DNA of 47,827 bases from Acetobacteraceae bacterium. Lineage in GTDB: Bacteria > Pseudomonadota > Alphaproteobacteria > Acetobacterales > Acetobacteraceae. Both the position numbers and the translations under genes were made by a program. How positions within the stretch are numbered: the first letter of the stretch is position 1; every line of letters begins with the position of its first letter. Below are positions 16,544-24,275 of the stretch, piece after piece. The notes beneath the pieces are model-generated. The model saw nothing but the letters and a program-made list of their open reading frames with translations. It did no database searches and was not told where the DNA came from. Location of the stretch: NCBI GenBank assembly GCA_009693795.1, contig SHWN01000002.1, forward strand, positions 1 through 47,827, read 5' to 3'.

Positions 16544-17128
16544 TCAGACCATGGCCGGCTGGCGACGCGACACGCAGGCGCGCACTGATTTATATTGCGG
16601 ATGAAACCAGACCACGCCGGGGAAGTTCACCAGAGCATAGCCATAAAGCGCGAGGCCAATGGCCGGTTCGTCGCCAACCACATCCGTGCTGTGGATGTCG
16701 TGATCGGCCATTGCCATGCCGCTGCCGGGCTCGACCATCACTTCGCCAACCTTGACTACGACGGCCTGGCCCGGCTTGTCGCCGCCATCGGTGCGGCGGA
16801 AGAATTTATGCCGTTCACGGCCAGATACGGCGGCGTTGACGCACCAGATGCCGTGATCATGCGGCGCGGCTACCTTGCCGGGTAGGCTGATCGTCAGATA
16901 CAGGCCGTGGCCGTCATTGTCTTCCACTAGGAGCGGATGATTACGTCCTTGCGAGACCGGCATGGCGAAATCAGCCAAGGGAAACAAATCCGTCCGTTTG
17001 GCGAGCGCCACCAGTTTCAGCTTGATGGCGTGCAGCGCGCTGGGGGTGATGCCTTCCTGGACGGTGATGGCGTGTACGTCGTCCATCAGTTTCGCGCAGG
17101 CTTTCTGGCGCTTGGCGGCAATGCTCAT
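16544..17128 (-). CDS. Cysteine dioxygenase-type cupin (thiol dioxygenase)
   Basis: A 194-residue cupin resembling type I cysteine dioxygenases, non-heme Fe(II) enzymes that oxidise a thiol to a sulfinate. The metal-binding region is VAAPHDHGIWC (His90, His92), with a third His in MADHDIHSTDV (His143 or His146). Cys96 sits near the position of the crosslinked Cys in animal enzymes. Substrate could be cysteine, 3-mercaptopropionate or a related thiol. Start ATG 17128 has GGAGGA six bases upstream. Pairing with a ferredoxin is unusual because the chemistry itself needs no external electrons. Confidence 0.8.
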   Translation of the reverse strand: MSIAAKRQKACAKLMDDVHAITVQEGITPSALHAIKLKLVALAKRTDLFPLADFAMPVSQGRNHPLLVEDNDGHGLYLTISLPGKVAAPHDHGIWCVNAAVSGRERHKFFRRTDGGDKPGQAVVVKVGEVMVEPGSGMAMADHDIHSTDVVGDEPAIGLALYGYALVNFPGVVWFHPQYKSVRACVSRRQPAMV

Positions 17129-17470
17129 GCGGGGTCCTCCGATTGCGGTGGTGAGGTTAAAGGGCGGATCGCGGTGACGGCAAGGGGGTGTTTGAGGATC
17201 TCGGACGCGTGCCGCGCCAGTCCGTACGGTGTCAGGACCGCATGGTCCGCGCCGCCCGCCGGTCAGGCGCATGGCGTGGGTCGAGCCCATGGCGGCGAGG
17301 CCAGACGGGCAAGCGCCATCCTTGCTGGCGGTCAGGGATCGCCCGGTTGGGCCGGGGAGGAACAGCCAGTGCAACGCCGCACGGTAGCAACTTTCCAAAC
17401 AGGGTTCGTTCCATATGTCCCACACACCTTGGGGCTTTCCGCCATGCAGACAAGTCGGCATAAGCGGGCC
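17129..17470. other. Divergent intergenic region with a possible decayed ORF
   Basis: 342 bases between the dioxygenase and pyrD. On the minus strand, 45 codons (17125-17262) read plausibly as protein (HAVLTPYGLARHASEILKHP) and end in a TGA that overlaps the dioxygenase ATG. The frame is closed upstream by TGA at 17263-17265, while an adjacent frame carries THAMRLTGG, so a frameshifted remnant is possible. I could not assign a family. Confidence 0.35.
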
Positions 17471-18553
17471 ATGTTCCCCCCCATCGTCTCGACCCTTGCT
17501 TCCGCCGTGCTGCCGTTGCTGCGCCTGCTGGACGCCGAGCGGGCGCACGGGCTGGCATTGCGTGCCCTGACCTGGGGATTGGGTGGGGTGGACACGGCGG
17601 CGGATGATCCAATCCTGGCGGTGTCGGCTTTTGGGCGCACATTCACAAACCCGATCGGACTGGCGGCGGGGTTCGACAAGGATGCGGTGGCGGTGGCGCC
17701 GCTGATGCGGCTGGGATTTGGGTTCGTGGAAACCGGCACCGTCACGCCGCGCCCACAGGCCGGCAATCCCCGCCCGCGCCTGTTTCGGCTGACCGAGGAC
17801 GCCGCGGTGATCAACCGCATGGGGTTCAATAATGGCGGGCTGGCGGCCTATTGCGCGCGGCTGGCGGGCTTGGATCGGCGCACGGTGCCGCTGGGTGCCA
17901 ATGTGGGGATTAACAGGGACGGTGCCGATCCGGAACGCGATTACCCGGCATTGATTGCCGCCGTGGCGCCTTACGCGGATTATGTGGTGATCAATGTGTC
18001 CTCGCCGAACACTCCTGGCTTGCGTGATTTACAGGGGGAGGAACGGCTGCGTGCCATCCTCGCTGCCGTGCGCGCCGGCGTGGCGCAACATCCGCCGTTA
18101 CTCGTGAAGGTGGCGCCGGATCTGTCCCAGGACGGGTTGGCGAGCGTGGTGGAAACCTGCGTGGCGGCGGGGGTGGCGGGGTTGATCGTGTCCAATACCA
18201 CAACCTCCCGGCCTACCGGATTACGCTCGCGGCATGTCTCGCAGCCGGGCGGGTTGTCTGGGGGGCCGCTGTTTCGGCTGTCCACTGTCGCGCTGGCGCG
18301 GGCGTTTTTACTGGCCCAGGGGCGGCTAACCCTGATCGGTGCGGGTGGAGTGGCATCCGGCGCGCAGGCCTTGGTAAAGATTCAGGCGGGGGCGCATCTG
18401 GTGCAGCTTTACACTGGCTTTGCTTATGGCGGACCGGCTTTGATCCCGCACATCAAGCGGGACCTGGCGGCCAGGCTGCGCGAAGACGGCTTTGTGCATG
18501 TGGGCGATGCAGTGGGCGTCGCGGCGGAACAAATCGCGGGAAGTTATCGATGA
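17471..18553 (+). CDS. pyrD: Dihydroorotate dehydrogenase (quinone), class 2
   Basis: A 360-residue membrane-associated flavoenzyme oxidising dihydroorotate to orotate in pyrimidine synthesis, passing electrons to quinone. The N-terminal amphipathic helix (LPLLRLLDAERAHGLAL) is typical of class 2. The FMN barrel has NPIGLAAGFDKDA, FVETGTVTPRPQ, the catalytic Ser in NVSSPNTPGLRDLQ, SNTTTSRP, and QLYTGFAYGGP near the end. The frame stays open far upstream, but family alignment and the MFPPIVSTL beginning favour ATG 17471. It overlaps the next gene by four bases. Confidence 0.96.
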   Translation: MFPPIVSTLASAVLPLLRLLDAERAHGLALRALTWGLGGVDTAADDPILAVSAFGRTFTNPIGLAAGFDKDAVAVAPLMRLGFGFVETGTVTPRPQAGNPRPRLFRLTEDAAVINRMGFNNGGLAAYCARLAGLDRRTVPLGANVGINRDGADPERDYPALIAAVAPYADYVVINVSSPNTPGLRDLQGEERLRAILAAVRAGVAQHPPLLVKVAPDLSQDGLASVVETCVAAGVAGLIVSNTTTSRPTGLRSRHVSQPGGLSGGPLFRLSTVALARAFLLAQGRLTLIGAGGVASGAQALVKIQAGAHLVQLYTGFAYGGPALIPHIKRDLAARLREDGFVHVGDAVGVAAEQIAGSYR

Positions 18554-19410
18554 CCTATCTATCCAGCTTCGCAGCGCTGGCGGAACGTTATGACGGCTTC
18601 ATCCTCGATCTCTGGGGTGTCATCCATGACGGTGTCAATCCGCTGCCCGGCGCGGTGGACACACTCACGCGGCTGCGCGCGCTGGGCAAACGTTCCGTGC
18701 TATTGTCGAACGCGCCGCGGCGGGCCTGGGCGGCGCAGGCCTCGATGCGCAATATGGGCATCGGCGACGAACTTTATGACGGCATCCTGACCAGCGGCGA
18801 GGCCGTCTGGCTGGCCTTGCGCGACCGCCCGGATGGCTGGTGGCACGATCTCGGCGCGCGGGTGTTCCATCTGGGGCCGGAACGCGACCGCAATGTGATG
18901 GACGAACTCGGCCTCGATATGGTGGCCACGCCCGCCGAAGCGAGCTTCGTGCTGAACACCGGCCCCGACGATCTGCGCGATCCCACCACCTTGGCGGAAT
19001 TCGAGGATGTGTTGCTGGCCTGCCTGAACGCTCGCCTGCCGATGGTATGCGGCAATCCCGATATGGAAGTGATCCGCGGCGGCAAACGCATTCTCTGCGC
19101 CGGGTCACTCGCGGCGCGCTATATTGCGCTCGGCGGCGATTGCCGGATGTTGGGCAAGCCCGATCCCGCCATCTACGATCCTGTGCTGCGCATGCTGGGG
19201 CTGGAGAAATCCCGTGTCCTCGCGGTGGGCGATGCGCTGGCCACCGATATCGCTGGGGCGGGGCGTATTGGCATCGATGCCTGCTGGGTGCTGGGGGGCA
19301 TCCATCTGGCGGAGACCCAGGGCGATCCGGATCGGGCGGTGGCAGCGGCGCGGGCAAAGGGGCTGGCCCCCGTCGCGATTATTTCCTCGTTCGGCTGGTC
19401 AGCGGGGTAA
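18550..19410 (+). CDS. HAD-superfamily class IIA hydrolase (TIGR01459-like)
   Basis: A 286-residue HAD phosphatase. The nucleophile motif is LDLWGVIHDG (Asp20), with Trp in place of the usual DxDxT pattern, which marks the alphaproteobacterial TIGR01459 group. LSNAPRRA is motif II, GKPDPAIYDP supplies the motif III Lys, and VGDALATDIAGA the acidic motif IV. ATG overlaps the pyrD stop (ATGA), so it is cotranslated with pyrD. The substrate is unknown; relatives cleave nucleotide or sugar phosphates. Confidence 0.9.
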   Translation: MTYLSSFAALAERYDGFILDLWGVIHDGVNPLPGAVDTLTRLRALGKRSVLLSNAPRRAWAAQASMRNMGIGDELYDGILTSGEAVWLALRDRPDGWWHDLGARVFHLGPERDRNVMDELGLDMVATPAEASFVLNTGPDDLRDPTTLAEFEDVLLACLNARLPMVCGNPDMEVIRGGKRILCAGSLAARYIALGGDCRMLGKPDPAIYDPVLRMLGLEKSRVLAVGDALATDIAGAGRIGIDACWVLGGIHLAETQGDPDRAVAAARAKGLAPVAIISSFGWSAG

Positions 19411-19489
19411 ATTCGCGCTCCACGCAGCGCAAAAAAACTGCTAGGCTCCGTGTAAGCCGGAAGCATATTCCGCAACTTGGAGGAACCCC

Positions 19490-19885
19490 ATGGTACTGAC
19501 ACTCGACGAAGCCAACCACATCACGCAAGGCGCGCTCAAAAAAGCCCGCGCCCTGAACATCAAAATCAGCGTCGCCGTCTGCGATGCCGGCGGGCGCCTG
19601 CTAGCGTTCCAGCGCATGGATAATGCCATCTGGGCCAGTGCCTATGGCAGCCAGGGCAAGGCCGTCGCCTCCGCCGCCTTCGCGCGCCCCAGTGGCGAAT
19701 TATCGGCGCGAGCCGACCACCCCACTCCACGTGGTATTGCCGCCGCCGAAGGTGGGCACATGATCATGGGCCAGGGCGCAGTGCCCATCGAACGCAACGG
19801 CATCACCATTGGTGCCTGCGGCGTCGGCGGCGGCACCGCCCAGGAAGACGAGGACTGCGCGCGGGCGGGAGCGGAGCATCTGTGA
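19490..19885 (+). CDS. GlcG/HbpS-family protein
   Basis: A 131-residue protein of the HbpS/GlcG family: CDAGGRLLAFQRMD, the GKAVASAAF helix and the C-terminal GGHMIMGQGAVPIER with GACGVGGG. Proteins of this fold bind haem or cobalamin-like ligands or accompany oxidoreductases; its role here is unknown. GGAGGAA lies about eight bases before ATG 19490. It is followed by a short-chain dehydrogenase in the same direction. Confidence 0.88.
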   Translation: MVLTLDEANHITQGALKKARALNIKISVAVCDAGGRLLAFQRMDNAIWASAYGSQGKAVASAAFARPSGELSARADHPTPRGIAAAEGGHMIMGQGAVPIERNGITIGACGVGGGTAQEDEDCARAGAEHL

Positions 19886-19939
19886 TATCGGGGCCTGCGG
19901 GGCGTGGCAGCATGATTGGGTCTGGTATAGGGGGTGGGT

Positions 19940-20683
19940 ATGCGGTTGGCGGGCAAGGTTGCGATTATTTCGGGGGCAGCTTCGGGGATGGGGGCGGCGA
20001 CGGCGCGGATGTTCGCACGCGAAGGGGCCAAGGTCGTTATCGGCGATCTGCTGGAGCATGAGGGCAAGCAGGCGGCCGATAGCCTGGGTTCGCAGGGGCA
20101 TTTCGTAAAACTTGATGTGACCGATGAGGCCAGCTGGGAAGCGGCGATTGCCGAGACAATGAAGCATTTCGGCAAGCTGGATATCTTGGTGAATAACGCA
20201 GGCGTTTCGGGCAGCGCGGAGCAGGATTTGTACAGCACGGCAGCCTGGAATCGCATCATGAATATCAATTCGACCGGCACGTTTCTTGGCATCAAGCACG
20301 CGCTGCCGGCAATGCAAGCGAATGGCGGCGGATCGATTGTTAATCTGTCGTCCGTGGCAGGGATCGCGGGCAGCGACAATATTCATATGGCGTATCACGG
20401 ATCAAAGGCGGCAGTGCGGCTGATGACGAAATCAGCGGCGGTGCAGAATGCGCGTCATAAGATTAGAGTAAATTCCATCCATCCCGGCATGATGCCAGCG
20501 ATGCGCACGTCGGGGCGGACAGCCGATCCAGCAACGCGCGCGGAACGGCTGCGTACCGTGCCGATGCGCCGCCCGGGGGAGGTGGATGAGGTCGCCTACG
20601 CAATCCTGTTCCTCGCGTCCGACGAAGCGTCCTACATCACCGGCGCCGAACTCCACGTCGATGGCGGCGCCATGGCGCTGTGA
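19940..20683 (+). CDS. Short-chain dehydrogenase/reductase (classical SDR)
   Basis: A 247-residue Rossmann-fold oxidoreductase. The cofactor motif GAASGMG is at residues 12-18, an Asp after the second strand (VIGDLLEHEG) suggests NAD, NNAG is present, and the catalytic set is Ser in NLSSVAG with YHGSK. The C-terminal ITGAELHVDGG is typical. The preferred start is ATG 19940, preceded by GGGGTGGG; GTG 19934 is an alternative. Its TGA is the first base triplet of a hairpin shared with the convergent tadA. Substrate unknown. Confidence 0.92.
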   Translation: MRLAGKVAIISGAASGMGAATARMFAREGAKVVIGDLLEHEGKQAADSLGSQGHFVKLDVTDEASWEAAIAETMKHFGKLDILVNNAGVSGSAEQDLYSTAAWNRIMNINSTGTFLGIKHALPAMQANGGGSIVNLSSVAGIAGSDNIHMAYHGSKAAVRLMTKSAAVQNARHKIRVNSIHPGMMPAMRTSGRTADPATRAERLRTVPMRRPGEVDEVAYAILFLASDEASYITGAELHVDGGAMAL

Positions 20684-20712
20684 TGCGGGGGGGTGACACC
20701 CCCCCCGCATCA
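20681..20712. terminator. Bidirectional hairpin containing both convergent stop codons
   Basis: TGATGC plus seven G (20681-20693) pairs with C-run plus GCATCA (20700-20712), with a short loop. The SDR stop TGA is at the left base of the stem, and the tadA stop (TCA on plus) is at the right base. There is no U tract, so termination efficiency is uncertain. Confidence 0.6.
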
Positions 20713-21150
20713 CCGCTTCGCGGCGAAGAAGTCGCGCAGGAGGGTGGCCGCTTCGGTTTCGCGCAGGCCGCCGATGATTTCGGGTTTATGGTGGGCGGAC
20801 ACGGCGTCGAAGATGCGGGGGCCGTGTTCGACGCCGCCACTTTTTGGATCGTAGGCGCCGAAGATCAGGCGGCGGATGCGGGCGAGCGAGATCGCCTGGG
20901 CGCACATCGGGCAGGGTTCCAGGGTGACATAAAGATCGCAGCCGATCAGGCGGGGTGAGCCAAGCCGCGCCGCGGCGGATCGGAGGGAAAGAATTTCGGC
21001 GTGGGCGGTGGGGTCGTTGCAGGCTTCCACCTGATTGCCGGCGCGGGCGAGGATGGTGTTGTCCGGGCCGACCACCACGGCGCCCACGGGAACCTCGCCG
21101 CGCGCGGCGGCATTGCGGGCCTCGGCTAGGGCTTCTTCCATTGGGACCAT
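20710..21150 (-). CDS. tadA: tRNA-specific adenosine deaminase TadA
   Basis: A 146-residue zinc deaminase converting A34 to inosine in tRNA-Arg(ACG). The zinc and catalytic residues are His50 and Glu52 in PTAHAEIL, and Cys80 and Cys83 in LEPCPMC. GEVPVGAVVV and SARIRRLIFGAYDPK-like segments match TadA. Start is uncertain: ATG 21150 has AAGAAG upstream, while ATG 21171 would add seven residues. It is divergent from the amidotransferase-like gene at 21196. Confidence 0.95.
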   Translation of the reverse strand: MVPMEEALAEARNAAARGEVPVGAVVVGPDNTILARAGNQVEACNDPTAHAEILSLRSAAARLGSPRLIGCDLYVTLEPCPMCAQAISLARIRRLIFGAYDPKSGGVEHGPRIFDAVSAHHKPEIIGGLRETEAATLLRDFFAAKR

Positions 21151-21195
21151 CTGATCTTCTTGCCCTTTCATGGCGCGCGGGTCTAGCAACGCGCC

Positions 21196-21912
21196 ATGAC
21201 AACACTTCCCCTGATTGGCGTGACCCTGGATTCGGAGCAGCCGGGCGGCTATTCGAAATATCCCTGGTATGCGCTGCGGCAGAATTACGCCGATGCAATC
21301 ATTGCCGCTGGCGGGCTTCCGGTGGCGTTACCGCATCATCCGGACTTTGCGGCCGCCTATCTGGATCGTATCCAGGGGCTGGTGGTGACCGGCGGGGCAT
21401 TCGACGTCGATCCGGCCCTGTATGGCGAGGGCAGCCGGCATACCACCGTGACCTTGAAGGAAAACCGCACCGATGCGGAGCTTTCCCTGGTGCAGGGGGC
21501 TTTGGCACGGAATATGCCGGTGCTGGGGATTTGCGGCGGCCAGCAATTGCTAGCTGTAGCGTTAGGCGGGACCTTGATACAACATATTCCCGATAGCGTG
21601 GCGAACGCGCTGGAGCATGAACAGCCGAACCCTCGGCATGAACCCGGCCATGCCGTCGCCGTTACGCCGGGGACGCTGCTGCATCGAGTGGTGGGGAGTG
21701 CCGCGATGAACGTGAACTCCGCGCATCATCAGGCGGTGCGCGCGGCTGGGCCGCATGCGGTGGTGAATGCAGTGGCGCCGGATGGGGTGGTCGAGGGGGT
21801 CGAGGATTCTCGCTATCTCTTTGCGCTGGGCGTTCAATGGCATCCGGAGTATCTGATCGATCCGGGCGATGTGAAAATTTTTGCCGCGTTTATCGCCGCG
21901 TGTCGGGTATGA
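21196..21912 (+). CDS. Gamma-glutamyl-gamma-aminobutyrate hydrolase-like peptidase C26
   Basis: A 238-residue class I glutamine-amidotransferase-fold hydrolase similar to PuuD. The nucleophile elbow is LGICGGQQLLAVALGG, with Cys in the usual place, and QWHPEYL supplies the His and Glu. VVTGGAFDVDPALYG and VNSAHHQAV are characteristic of the C26 group. It likely hydrolyses a gamma-glutamyl amide. Its stop overlaps the next ATG by four bases (ATGA). No polyamine genes are nearby, so a putrescine role cannot be claimed. Confidence 0.88.
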   Translation: MTTLPLIGVTLDSEQPGGYSKYPWYALRQNYADAIIAAGGLPVALPHHPDFAAAYLDRIQGLVVTGGAFDVDPALYGEGSRHTTVTLKENRTDAELSLVQGALARNMPVLGICGGQQLLAVALGGTLIQHIPDSVANALEHEQPNPRHEPGHAVAVTPGTLLHRVVGSAAMNVNSAHHQAVRAAGPHAVVNAVAPDGVVEGVEDSRYLFALGVQWHPEYLIDPGDVKIFAAFIAACRV

Positions 21913-22655
21913 GCGACGCAGCCGCAGAACGCGGCGAACGCATTGCAAAATTCCTATCGCGCGCCGGCGTAGCCAGTCGCCGCGATGTGGAAAAACTGAT
22001 CGCCGAGGGTCAGGTTAAAATCAACAACACTAAAGTCACGCATCCAGCCACCTTCGTCACCGAGGGCGATCTGATCACGGTGGGTGGCAAACTGGTGGAG
22101 CCGGCGGCGCGTACTCGCTTGTGGCGCTACCACAAAGCCGCCGGGCTGATGACCACTCATCGCGACCCCGAAGGTCGGCCAACCGTGTTCGAAAAGCTGA
22201 AAGACCGGCTGCCACGCGTGATCAGCGTAGGGAGGCTCGATCTGAACAGCGAGGGACTTCTTCTGCTCACCAATGACGGCGAACTCGCGCGCCGCCTCGA
22301 ACTGCCGGCCACTGGTTGGCTGCGCCGCTACCGCGTGCGGGTGAACGGCAACCCGGACCCGCAATCGCTCGCCACTCTCGCCAAAGGCACCACAGTGGAT
22401 GGCGTGCGCTATGGCCCGATCGAAGCCGGGCTCGATTCCCGCAAGGGCGATAATTCCTGGCTGACGATCAGCCTGCGCGAAGGCCGTAACCGGGAAATCC
22501 GCAAAGTCATGGCGCATCTGCATCTGCCGGTCAGCCGCCTCATCCGCATCGCCTACGGCCCGTTCCAACTCGGCACTTTGGCACGCGGCGACGTCGAGGA
22601 AATTCCCGCCCGTGTCCTGCGCGACCAACTGCCGGCAGCGGGGCGCATCGGGTGA
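21909..22655 (+). CDS. rluB: Ribosomal large-subunit pseudouridine synthase, RluB/RsuA family
   Basis: A 248-residue enzyme with an S4 RNA-binding domain (RIAKFLSRAGVASRRDVEKL, about residues 11-60) and a catalytic domain with Asp111 in GRLDLNSEGLLLLTNDG. The C-terminal REGRNREIRKVM motif is typical. RluB modifies U2605 of 23S rRNA; RluE or RluF-type specificity cannot be excluded from sequence alone. Translation is coupled to the upstream hydrolase by ATGA. Confidence 0.9.
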   Translation: MSDAAAERGERIAKFLSRAGVASRRDVEKLIAEGQVKINNTKVTHPATFVTEGDLITVGGKLVEPAARTRLWRYHKAAGLMTTHRDPEGRPTVFEKLKDRLPRVISVGRLDLNSEGLLLLTNDGELARRLELPATGWLRRYRVRVNGNPDPQSLATLAKGTTVDGVRYGPIEAGLDSRKGDNSWLTISLREGRNREIRKVMAHLHLPVSRLIRIAYGPFQLGTLARGDVEEIPARVLRDQLPAAGRIG

Positions 22656-22667
22656 TGCGGGGCGTGA

Positions 22668-22725
22668 AAGGATGGGGGCTTTGCCCACGGACCCCTACCG
22701 AGGTTTGGGGCGGAGCCCCATCCTT
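22668..22725. repeat. GC-rich inverted repeat between rluB and rsmD
   Basis: AAGGATGGGGG-CT at the left pairs with AGCCCCATCCTT at the right, around an inner GC-rich region. Related hairpins with runs of G, a short loop and runs of C occur near 25548 and at 42119-42327, suggesting a dispersed intergenic repeat family. Confidence 0.6.
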
Positions 22726-22743
22726 CCACCCTCTGCAACCTTG

Positions 22744-23304
22744 ATGCGCATCGTCGCTGGCACATGGCGGGGGCAGGCGTTGGTCGCACCTGTGGGGATG
22801 GGGACGAGGCCGACATCCGATCGGGTACGGCAGGCGGTGTTTGACATGCTGATGCATGCGGGTTGGGCCGGGCGCGCGGCGGTGGACGGGGTCCAGGTGC
22901 TGGATGGGTTTGCTGGCACGGGGGCGTTGGGGTTGGAGGCGTTGTCGCGTGGGGCGTCGGGGGCCGTGTTCATGGAGCGGGACCGCACGGCGCTGGCGGC
23001 ATTGCGGGCTAATATTACTGGCTGTCGGGCGGAGGCGTTGTGTCGGGTGCTGGCGGTGGATGTAGTGGCACCGCCGCCGGGGGTATCTTGTGGGTTGGTC
23101 TTCCTGGACCCGCCTTATGGCCAAGGCTTGGTGGCGCACGCGGTGGCGGCGCTGGATGTGGCGGGTTGGCTGGCGCCAGCGGCGCTAGTGGTGGCTGAGA
23201 CGGGGCGTGCCGAAGAATTGGCCTTGCCCGGCGAGAAGCTGGCCGAACGCGCACATGGCGCGGCGCTGGTGACGTTCTGGCGGATCCAAAACAAGGCGTT
23301 GTGA
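22744..23304 (+). CDS. rsmD: 16S rRNA (guanine(966)-N(2))-methyltransferase RsmD
   Basis: A 186-residue SAM-dependent methyltransferase acting on G966 of 16S rRNA in the 30S subunit. [10 protein letters not shown] and [16 protein letters not shown] are family hallmarks, [14 protein letters not shown] (about 53-66) is the SAM site, and FLDPPYG (DPPYG at 122-126) the catalytic motif. ATG 22744 directly follows a TTG that could extend it by one codon. The end abuts a decayed minus-strand gene. Confidence 0.95.
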   Translation: MRIVAGTWRGQALVAPVGMGTRPTSDRVRQAVFDMLMHAGWAGRAAVDGVQVLDGFAGTGALGLEALSRGASGAVFMERDRTALAALRANITGCRAEALCRVLAVDVVAPPPGVSCGLVFLDPPYGQGLVAHAVAALDVAGWLAPAALVVAETGRAEELALPGEKLAERAHGAALVTFWRIQNKAL

Positions 23305-23499
23305 TAGCGGCCATGAGACGCAGAATGCCGCGTGTCCGCTGGAACTTCACCAGCGTTGACCAGTCCGTATAGAGCCTATCGAAGATCTCGGGATGAATCG
23401 GAAACGCTGCCAGGATCCGCTTCTCGTAGTCGTGGCCTCGGCACTCCGGCGGAAACTCGGCCGCTTGGGCATGATAGAGATCGGCAAAAGCGCGCGCTT
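23302..23499 (-). pseudogene. Fragment of a DUF499-type AAA ATPase
   Basis: About 65 codons of the minus strand read [19 protein letters not shown], then the conserved YPIHPE-like core [20 protein letters not shown] and [13 protein letters not shown]. This matches DUF499 proteins, large ATPases found in defence islands next to DUF1156 methylases and helicases. A TAA closes the frame upstream (near 23500), and the other end runs into rsmD antisense sequence. Only an internal slice of a protein of roughly a thousand residues survives. Confidence 0.7.
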
Positions 23500-23556
23500 A
23501 ATCTCGAGAGCGAGTGAGCGGCTGCGGGCGTTGGAGCTTTTGGAGAAAATTTATGA

Positions 23557-24030
23557 CGTGTCGCTGGTCAAGGAGCGGCCCTGAATACCGGATTGCTGGC
23601 GATCATGCGCGCTAGCAAGGCGACGCCCTTTGCCCGCCGCTTCCATCTGTTTGCCTCGGTGATCGACCGAGTGTTCGATCGGGACACCACCCTGCAAGGC
23701 GCGATCGGTCCGGCCTGGGTAGGTCTTGCCAGCGTGGATCGTGAGGCTTTGCGGTCCGAGTTTCGGCACTTCACGATCGCCAGTTGGGTGGCTAATTTCG
23801 ATAATTTCGCCGGCGAGGTGTTCCGCGTGAAGCCAGATATCCGGTCGCTGAGCGCGGCGGGGCAGGTGGTCGGCACGGAGTTTTTCGTCCCCGGCTCGGA
23901 CCTAGTTAAGCTCAGTTATGTGCTGCGCGCGCGGCGAAGGTTGGCGGGTGGTGGATGTGCTGGCGGACGCACGATCAGCCATGTGGCCGCGCAGCTGTGC
24001 CAGAAAAACGCGGGATTGCTGGCCGGGTAG
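23557..24030 (+). pseudogene. Broken HpnM/MlaC-family (Ttg2D-like) periplasmic protein
   Basis: The open frame after TGA (23554-23556) reads ALNTGLLAIMRASKATPFAR, then HFTIASWVANFDNFAGEVF, which matches the MlaC/Ttg2 superfamily and especially hopanoid-associated HpnM. The signal peptide and N-terminus are missing. Near 23930 the frame shifts (EGWRVVDVLADA lies in +1) and near 23968 it returns (TISHVAAQ, GLLAG, TAG). Two compensating indels and no start mark a decayed gene. Intact relatives carry lipids between membranes. Confidence 0.78.
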
Positions 24031-24275
24031 GCCTTGGGTTACCTCAGTCTGCACCACAATAGCGGAAATATTTTACTTGTCATTGTGCAACGCAGCATCC
24101 ATATGTCGCTGGCAAGTCTCGTGATCGCGTAATTGGCGCGCCGGCCGGTATGGCCACCGCCCCTCCCGGGACCTCGCATCCGAAACTGGTTCGCCCCCAT
24201 TGTTACGCGGGGTTGGCGGACGCAAGGCGACCCGTCGCGGCCACAGGCCAGAGGGCGCCGGAGAGACTGATACCT

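Noticed and set aside
16937-17470. N-terminal extension of pyrD by 178 codons
   Set aside because: It overlaps the dioxygenase gene in antisense, has no RBS, and class 2 PyrD begins with the amphipathic helix after 17471.
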